Of a stretch of 25,334 nt of DNA, positions 18,237 to 25,334 are shown piece by piece. The translations under genes were made by a program, and so were the position numbers. How positions within the stretch are numbered: the stretch's first letter is position 1; each line of letters begins with the position of its first letter. The notes under the pieces were generated by a model, which saw only the letters and a list, made by a program, of their open reading frames with translations, did no database searches and was not told the origin of the DNA. The DNA is taken from contig JAEWRS010000388.1 of NCBI GenBank assembly GCA_023398855.1, positions 1 through 25,334 of the forward strand. Direction: 5' to 3'. The stretch comes from Bacillota bacterium. GTDB taxonomy: Bacteria > Bacillota > Clostridia > Lachnospirales > Lachnospiraceae.

Positions 18237-19694
18237 ATGGGAGCAAATGTTGTTGTAACTGCTATTGTTATCATTTATCTTCTGATTATGCTTTGGATTG
18301 GTTGGTATTCATCCTCTAAGATTTCTACCAGTACCGATTTTCTGGTGGCAGGCCGCCGCCTTGGGCCGCTTCTCATGGCAGGAACGCTGGCCGCTACAGA
18401 AATTGGAGGTGGAAGTTCTCTTGGAGTGGTACAGAACGGGATGTCAGGTTTTGGACTCAGCGCTTCCTGGTACATAATCACCATGGGGATTGCCTTTTCC
18501 ATTTTAAGCTTTATTGCCCCCCGCTTCCGGGCGGCGACGGTTAAAACGGTCCCTGAGTATTTCCGCAGGCGTTATAATAAGCCTTGCGGCATTATTACGG
18601 CTGTTATTATGCTTTTGCCTTTGGTTGGTCTTACGGCAGGGCAATTCATTGCATCGGCGGTTATCTTATCCACCATGCTGGGCATTGATTATCAGGTGGC
18701 GGTCATCATTGTGGCAGTGGTGGTAACGGTATATTCTATCATGGGAGGTTTATGGAGCGTCACCCTGACGGATTTTGTCCAGGTGTTTCTCATTGTTATT
18801 GGTATGATGATCGCAGTTCCTTTTGCACTCCGGTATGCAGGAGGCTGGGAAAATGTTACAGCTAACATTCCAGAGGGGACCTTGAGTATGTTCCATGGCT
18901 ATGATTTGTTTGGAATTATTTCCCTCATTATCATGTACACGGCTACATTCTCCGTGGGGCAGGAGGCTGTGTCCCGTTTTTATGCCGCAAGGGATGAGAA
19001 GGCGGCCAAAGCAGGAGCCTGGCTGGCAGCTCTTATTAATTTCATCTACGCCTTTATTCCCACAATTCTGGGAGTCATTACTCTGGCCCTGCTGAATATG
19101 GGTAAATTTAATTCTGACCAGTTTGCAGATGTGGGGGCCAGATACGCGCTTCCGATCCTGGCCATAAATACTATGCCTGCAGTGGTTTGCGGACTATTGT
19201 TTGCGGGCATTATTTCAGCCACCATGTCCAGCTCGGATTCTGACCTTTTAGGAGCAGGCTCCATCTTCTCCAATGATATTTATAAAGCTGTGTTAAAGCC
19301 GGATGCTTCCAGCAAGTCAGTCATGAGGGTCACAAAGATTGTCATGTGTCTGGTGGGTGTTGCCTCCATGATCATTGCCCTGTTTAATACCCAGAGCATT
19401 GTATCCATTCTCATGTTCTGCTTTACCCTTCGGGCGGCAGGCTCCTTCTTCCCTTATGTTATGGGACACTACTGGAAAAAGGCATCATCAGCGGGAACCA
19501 TTGCTTCTCTCATAGCAGGAACCATTGTTGTGGTATATTTAGAGCATATTTCCGGTGGCATGCTGTTTGGAGTCAAATTCAGCCAGCCCATTATACCGGG
19601 GCTGATTGCAGGACTAATTGGCTTTATTATTTTTTCCTATGCCATGCCACCTAAAATTGAAACCACGGAGCTGATTCCAGAGGAGGATGACTGA
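18237..19694 (+). CDS. Sodium:solute symporter (SSS) family transporter
   Basis: This 485-residue membrane protein has about 13 hydrophobic segments. It shows SSS features: DFLVAGRRLGPLLMAGTLAATEIGGGSSLG near the N-terminus, TVPEYFRRRYNKP, YSIMGGLWSVTLTDFVQ, and FAGIISATMSSSDSDLLGAGSIFSNDIYK (about 320-348), where the Ser/Asp cluster matches the Na2 region. SSS members carry sugars, amino acids, carboxylates, pantothenate or nucleosides; this sequence does not fix the substrate. AGGAGGGG precedes the ATG. TATAAA at 18200-18205 could be a -10 box but its -35 box is weak, as expected for an activated promoter. It diverges from the LytTR/GHKL genes. Confidence 0.9.
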   Translation: MGANVVVTAIVIIYLLIMLWIGWYSSSKISTSTDFLVAGRRLGPLLMAGTLAATEIGGGSSLGVVQNGMSGFGLSASWYIITMGIAFSILSFIAPRFRAATVKTVPEYFRRRYNKPCGIITAVIMLLPLVGLTAGQFIASAVILSTMLGIDYQVAVIIVAVVVTVYSIMGGLWSVTLTDFVQVFLIVIGMMIAVPFALRYAGGWENVTANIPEGTLSMFHGYDLFGIISLIIMYTATFSVGQEAVSRFYAARDEKAAKAGAWLAALINFIYAFIPTILGVITLALLNMGKFNSDQFADVGARYALPILAINTMPAVVCGLLFAGIISATMSSSDSDLLGAGSIFSNDIYKAVLKPDASSKSVMRVTKIVMCLVGVASMIIALFNTQSIVSILMFCFTLRAAGSFFPYVMGHYWKKASSAGTIASLIAGTIVVVYLEHISGGMLFGVKFSQPIIPGLIAGLIGFIIFSYAMPPKIETTELIPEEDD

Positions 19695-19773
19695 TTATCT
19701 TGCTGAATAAGACGTTAATTAATATAGGGGATTGTGTCAGAAAACGTTAGAAACTAAATATTTCAGCTGGGAA

Positions 19774-19819
19774 AGAGAGGGCTGCCACACTAAGTGATTA
19801 GTGTGCAGCTTCTTTTTTT
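19774..19819 (+). terminator. Intrinsic terminator after the SSS symporter
   Basis: GCTG-C-CACACTA pairs with TAGTGTG-CAGC (one bulged C), followed by TTC and seven T. It overlaps the end of the convergent GntR gene. Confidence 0.85.
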
Positions 19820-20462
19820 ACGGATTGTATTCATTAATCAATGAGAGCCCATAGATATAATGCTGTTCAAGAAGTCTGGAGGCAAGGTCAAACTGGCCGG
19901 AACTATAGGCATTGACAATGTCCCTGTGCTGCTTGGTAGAACAGAGCCGGTCCTCAGCGGTACGGATTGCAAACTTTATCAGAAGGAAACGGATCAGATT
20001 GTATCTCTTGTAGGTCTCCTTCAGGAACTGATTGCCACAGAAGTCAAAAAACGATTTATGAAAATGGAAATCCGCGTCAAAGTAGGCATCATCATCTGAA
20101 GCAATAGTCTGACTTTCCAGATATTTTTTAAGATGCTTTGTCACTTCTTTGTCAGTTCCCTTATCAACGGTCATTTTGAGAGCTACACAGGAGACCGACG
20201 CAATGAATTCATTAATTTCAGCCGCATACCCATAGTCAAAGCTGATTACCTGGGCACCTGTTTTTGTCACTTCTTTTACCAGGCCGTCCTGATAAAGCTT
20301 GTTAATGGTGTCCCGTACCGGTGTGGAGGAAACTGCAAAGCGTTCCTGCAGTTCTCTGTTTGTTATTTTACTTCCCAGAGGAATGGTTCCGCTCATGATT
20401 TCGTTTTTCAAAATGTTGTATATCTGTTCGCTTAAAGTCATTTTCACAAGAGTACTCTTCAT
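19818..20462 (-). CDS. GntR-family regulator, FCD (FadR-type) subfamily
   Basis: This 214-residue regulator has an N-terminal winged helix (about 8-75): LSEQIYNILKNEIMSGTIPLGSKITNRELQERFAVSSTPVRDTINKL. A helical FCD effector domain follows (about 85-205). Likely metal ligands are Asp131, His135 (DADFHFHKSFF), His179 (KQHRDIVNAY) and His201 (EQHYIYGLS), the usual FCD set. FCD regulators often sense small carboxylates or amino-acid-derived ligands. It diverges from the AGCS symporter and tyrosine phenol-lyase genes, and the palindrome at 20646-20669 is its probable operator. AAGGAGAAG lies before the ATG. Confidence 0.9.
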   Translation of the reverse strand: MKSTLVKMTLSEQIYNILKNEIMSGTIPLGSKITNRELQERFAVSSTPVRDTINKLYQDGLVKEVTKTGAQVISFDYGYAAEINEFIASVSCVALKMTVDKGTDKEVTKHLKKYLESQTIASDDDAYFDADFHFHKSFFDFCGNQFLKETYKRYNLIRFLLIKFAIRTAEDRLCSTKQHRDIVNAYSSGQFDLASRLLEQHYIYGLSLINEYNP

Positions 20463-20490
20463 TTTCTTCTCCTTCCTGTCTGTTTTTTAC

Positions 20491-20519
20491 ATTTTACTAT
20501 AAAACTCTTTTAAAAGCAA
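20491..20519 (-). promoter_or_regulatory. Probable promoter of the GntR gene
   Basis: On the minus strand TTGCTT (20519-20514), a 17-base spacer and TAAAAT (20496-20491), 29 bases before the start. Confidence 0.5.
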
Positions 20520-20596
20520 TAAAGGTGACATCAGGTGATCGGTTTTGACTGGGAATTCCCCTCTAAGGCTGTATTATAAAAAATGTCAAAATAATA

Positions 20597-20624
20597 TTGA
20601 CAAAATGCTTTTCCGTTGTATAAT
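20597..20624 (+). promoter_or_regulatory. Sigma-A promoter of the symporter-lyase operon
   Basis: TTGACA (20597-20602) and TATAAT (20619-20624) are both perfect, with a 16-base spacer. The heptamer/palindrome element begins 14 bases after the -10 box, so it covers the start of the transcript. Confidence 0.85.
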
Positions 20625-20637
20625 GTAACTAACACAC

Positions 20638-20669
20638 ATGATGCATGATGCATGATGCATCATGCATCA
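20638..20669. promoter_or_regulatory. Heptamer repeat with 24-bp palindrome, candidate GntR operator
   Basis: ATGATGC occurs three times in tandem (20638-20658) and is followed by ATCATGC-ATCA. The segment 20646-20669 is a perfect palindrome with arms TGATGCATGATG and CATCATGCATCA. The central TGATGCATCA fits the short dyads used by GntR/FCD proteins. Its place just downstream of the promoter suggests repression by blocking polymerase. The transcript could also fold it into a 5'-end hairpin. Confidence 0.75.
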
Positions 20670-20725
20670 AAGAACGGATTGTAAAAGCAGAAGGTGAATT
20701 TAAAAATGTAAAGGAGGATGGGGTA

Positions 20726-23670
<2,945 letters not shown>

Positions 23671-23705
23671 GCTTAACCTGGAACAGAAGGCTTTAAAATG
23701 TAAGA

Positions 23706-23747
23706 AAAATGCTGTTTTTACCAGAATATGGGTAAAAGCAGCGTTTT
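23706..23747 (+). terminator. Intrinsic terminator of the symporter-lyase operon
   Basis: AAAATGCTGTTTTTACC pairs with GGTAAAAGCAGCGTTTT (two T-G wobbles) around a short loop; the 3' arm itself ends in TTTT. Confidence 0.75.
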
Positions 23748-23837
23748 CCTGTGCAGGAGTTTAAAATGGATAGTCAGGAATGAAAAATATGTGCATATTG
23801 CACAAAAAATAGCAGTATTATTGAATAGATTTGCAAA

Positions 23838-23866
23838 TGGACTTCTGATATGATACATGATATACT
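23838..23866 (+). promoter_or_regulatory. Probable promoter of the antiterminator gene
   Basis: TGGACT (23838-23843), a 17-base spacer and TATACT (23861-23866). The expected start near 23873 places the RAT about 13 bases into the leader. Confidence 0.55.
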
Positions 23867-23885
23867 GCGTTTAGAAAATAGATGT

Positions 23886-23919
23886 GTAGTTTGTGACTGG
23901 TAAGGCAGGCAAGATCTAC
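23886..23919 (+). promoter_or_regulatory. RAT antiterminator RNA element 1 (LicT/SacY/BglG type)
   Basis: Outer stem GTAG/CTAC, inner stem CTG/CAG, with internal loops TTTGTGA and GCAAGAT, closely match the ribonucleic antiterminator fold (TTTGTTA...GCAAGA type). Its 3' half overlaps the terminator at 23910-23974, so the two folds exclude each other. The antiterminator protein encoded directly downstream would stabilise the RAT and allow its own transcription. Confidence 0.8.
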
Positions 23920-23974
23920 AGGATTGTGGTCACGTATTCTTGATATGTGATGGTCCTGGGAGCTTGTCTTTTTT
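23910..23974 (+). terminator. Conditional terminator in the antiterminator-gene leader
   Basis: CAAG, CAGGA and TCACGTAT pair with ATATGTGA, TCCTG and CTTG in an interrupted long hairpin, ending in six T (23969-23974). It shares bases 23910-23919 with RAT 1. Confidence 0.7.
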
Positions 23975-23990
23975 GTTATTGAAAGGGAAT

Positions 23991-24830
23991 ATGAAGATTG
24001 AAAAAGTTTTGAACAATAATATGGTATCCGCTTACAATTCCGGGGGGAAAGAAATTATTTTAAAGGGGAAATCCATTGGCTTTGGAAAGAAAAAGGGCGA
24101 TGAGGTGGACCGTAAGCTGGTGGAGCGGGTATTTGTACAGAATGACAAGCGGGAAGCCCGTCATTTTGAGGAGTATTTTGCAAAGCTTCCCCAGGAATAC
24201 TGGGAGATCAGTGAACAAACCGTGGATTATGCAAAAAATCAGTTTGGAATGGAATTGGATTCCAGGATCATTCTTCCCATATGTGATCATATCGCCGGTG
24301 CTGCAGACCGATACAGGAGCGGGACCATCCTGCGTAATGCCATGCTTTGGGAGGGGAAACGGTTTTATCCCAATGAGTTTCAGGTGGGGAAGTATGCGTT
24401 GGATCTGATCAGGAGAAGACTTAATATTTCCATGGAAGAGGATGAAGCCATGTTCCTGGCGTTTCATTTTGTTTACGGGCAGCTGAACCGGAAGAAGACT
24501 GATGATTTAGAGGTGATTACCGAAGTTATCAAGGATATTGTGGATATTGTAGAAGCTTCCTACCAGATCAGGCTGAATACGGAAACATGGGATTACAGGC
24601 GTTTCGTGACTCACATACGCTTTTTCGCCCAGCGCATGCTTCAGCATAAGCAGTACGAGGAGACTGATGGAGAGTGGTTTCAGTTGTTAAAGGATAAATA
24701 TCGCAGGTCCTATAACTGTATCATAAAAATAGCAGATTATATACATGACCGGTACTATTATGAAATAGACCGGGAGGAAATGATGTATTTGATGATTCAT
24801 ATTGAGAAAGTCACCAGAGAACTGGTTTAA
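23991..24830 (+). CDS. BglG/LicT-family transcriptional antiterminator
   Basis: This 279-residue protein binds RAT RNA to prevent termination. The CAT RNA-binding domain (about 1-58) begins MKIEKVLNNNMVSAYNSGGKEIILKGKSIGFGKKKGD. Two PRD domains follow (about 65-170 and 172-279). Candidate phospho-histidines lie in LPICDHIAGAADR and LAFHFVYGQL (PRD1) and in VTHIRFFAQRM and LMIHIEKVTRELV (PRD2). PTS proteins phosphorylate these to switch activity. GAAAGGG supports the ATG at 23991; a longer frame from 23940 would run through the terminator hairpin. The following gene is a beta-glucoside-type EIIBC, so this protein likely controls both itself and that transporter. Confidence 0.92.
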   Translation: MKIEKVLNNNMVSAYNSGGKEIILKGKSIGFGKKKGDEVDRKLVERVFVQNDKREARHFEEYFAKLPQEYWEISEQTVDYAKNQFGMELDSRIILPICDHIAGAADRYRSGTILRNAMLWEGKRFYPNEFQVGKYALDLIRRRLNISMEEDEAMFLAFHFVYGQLNRKKTDDLEVITEVIKDIVDIVEASYQIRLNTETWDYRRFVTHIRFFAQRMLQHKQYEETDGEWFQLLKDKYRRSYNCIIKIADYIHDRYYYEIDREEMMYLMIHIEKVTRELV

Positions 24831-24841
24831 AACAGAGGGAT

Positions 24842-24882
24842 GGGATTGTTACCGGACAGGAATTGCTGTCTGGGCAGGACCC
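24842..24882 (+). promoter_or_regulatory. RAT-like antiterminator RNA element 2
   Basis: Outer GGG/CCC, a 5' internal loop ATTGTTA identical to the RAT consensus, an inner 8-bp stem CCGGACAG/CTGTCTGG and a 3' loop GCAGGA (consensus GCAAAA/GCAAGA). The apical stem is longer than usual. The 3' half (from 24874) overlaps the terminator at 24876-24946. Confidence 0.7.
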
Positions 24883-24946
24883 TGTTTGGAGAGTGGGCTG
24901 CAACGGTTGTTTGACCGTCAGGCTGCTTTTCGGCAGGGCCCTTTTT
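24876..24946 (+). terminator. Conditional terminator between antiterminator and PTS genes
   Basis: AGGACCCTG (24876-24884) pairs with CAGGGCCCT (24934-24942), one A-C mismatch, enclosing an ACGGT/ACCGT hairpin, and is followed by five T. Its 5' arm is part of RAT 2. Confidence 0.65.
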
Positions 24947-24960
24947 ATATTATTAAATCA

Positions 24961-25155
24961 TGCGCCTTGTGAGATAATCACCAGTGGAGAGGCGCAGGGG
25001 TTCTAAAGTCTGCAATGCAGACACTTTTTATCGTATAGGAAAGTTCGTCCAATACGATAAAAACCCTCCGGTAGGATTACACTGCGGCGGTAGGGTTGGA
25101 TGTCGCCGAGGCGACCCGCCGCAGGCGGAGAATCCCGCAAGCGGGATTCTTTCTT
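24961..25155. repeat. Array of seven consecutive hairpins (REP-like element or structured leader RNA)
   Basis: This gene-free stretch is almost entirely self-complementary. In order: TGCGCCT/AGGCGCA (24961-24996), GTCTGCA/TGCAGAC (25008-25022), a perfect 12-bp stem TTTTTATCGTAT/ATACGATAAAAA (25025-25063), AACCCTCCG/CGG-T-AGGGTT (25062-25097), GTCGCC/GGCGAC (25102-25115), CCGCC/GGCGG (25116-25128), and a 10-bp stem AGAATCCCGC/GCGGGATTCT (25129-25150) followed by TTCTT. The last could terminate transcription. It lies between RAT 2 and the next EIIBC gene. The GC-rich second half differs in base composition from its surroundings. It may be a dispersed intergenic repeat or a leader RNA; no other copy is in this window. 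Bases 25156-25243 hold only a small CCTTA/TAAGG hairpin next to the ribosome site. Confidence 0.7.
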
Positions 25156-25243
25156 ATGAATGACAGGGCGTTATAAGTTAGCCGGCAGACGCCTTATCAG
25201 ATAGATAACAATAAATTAACCTTAGAATAAGGGGGAAAATCAT

Positions 25244-25334
25244 ATGGCATTGGATTATGGAAAGACCGCACAGGCTTTGCTTGACAAGGTTGGCGGAGAG
25301 AAAAATGTAATTGGGCTTACTCATTGTATGACAC
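25244..25334 (+). CDS. PTS beta-glucoside-type EIIB(C) (5' end only)
   Basis: The ATG at 25244 follows AAGGGGG. The 30 readable residues include ALLDKVGGEKNVIGLTHCMT, the EIIB start with the phospho-acceptor Cys28, at the same position as in the protein from 7096. The gene runs off the window, so EIIC and any IIA domain cannot be judged. It is preceded by a BglG-type antiterminator with a second RAT and terminator, the usual order for a beta-glucoside operon. Confidence 0.85.
   Translation, partial: MALDYGKTAQALLDKVGGEKNVIGLTHCMT

Noticed and set aside
20638..20669. CRISPR or microsatellite
   Set aside because: Units are 7 bp with no spacers and form a palindrome at a promoter; an operator explains it better.
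20645..20725. Longer N-terminus for the AGCS symporter
   Set aside because: It begins inside the palindrome and has no ribosome site, while AAGGAGG fits the ATG at 20726.
23940..23990. Longer N-terminus for the antiterminator
   Set aside because: It would translate the terminator hairpin, and CAT-domain homology starts at the ATG at 23991.
24961..25155. CRISPR array or tRNA cluster
   Set aside because: The hairpins differ in sequence and spacing, and no cloverleaf or repeated unit is present.

Overview
The window looks like the chromosome of an anaerobic Firmicute, most likely a Lachnospiraceae/Clostridia member close to Lacrimispora, Hungatella or Enterocloster. This rests on moderate GC, strong AGGAGG ribosome sites, the rpsF-ssb-rpsR order, many PTS and ABC systems, LytTR/GHKL signalling and a LicT/BglG antiterminator. 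The genus is inference; no rRNA or other marker is present.

Layout. (1) 1-1076: end of rpsF, then ssb and rpsR, closed by an intrinsic terminator. (2) 1135-6050: an orphan ArsR-type metalloregulator, then a MerR/BmrR-type regulator divergent from a heterodimeric ABC exporter, with a textbook 19-bp-spacer MerR promoter between them. (3) 6126-10009: a beta-glucoside island with an RpiR regulator, a PTS EIIBC without IIA, and a GH1 6-phospho-beta-glucosidase translated from a TTG start. (4) 10138-12433: a sugar isomerase/epimerase-like TIM barrel, a YjbR-GNAT fusion and a GlsB/YeaQ membrane protein. (5) 12493-18061, minus strand: a four-gene operon (methionine-type ATPase, permease, lipoprotein, DUF169 protein), preceded by a GHKL histidine kinase and LytTR response regulator. 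A perfect 20-bp-arm inverted repeat abuts the -35 box of the ABC operon. A sodium:solute symporter diverges at 18237. (6) 19818-23747: a GntR/FCD regulator divergent from an AGCS-family symporter and a beta-eliminating lyase. The lyase matches tyrosine phenol-lyase, not tryptophanase, at the positions that separate the two. A 24-bp palindrome inside a heptamer repeat lies just downstream of the promoter. (7) 23838-25334: a LicT/BglG antiterminator with two RAT/terminator switches, a 195-bp array of consecutive hairpins, and the start of a second EIIBC gene.

How the parts work together. The lyase unit probably imports tyrosine and cleaves it to phenol, pyruvate and ammonia, under the GntR protein. 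The two sugar units import and hydrolyse beta-glucosides, one under RpiR and one under antitermination; neither visible EIIBC brings its own IIA here. The least explained block is the TCS-ABC-DUF169-symporter cluster, which looks like a regulated uptake system for an unknown small molecule and is the best candidate for an undescribed system. The tyrosine phenol-lyase unit, with its unusual operator, is the most specific functional call. Motif readings and coordinates are direct; family names come from recognition without database searches.
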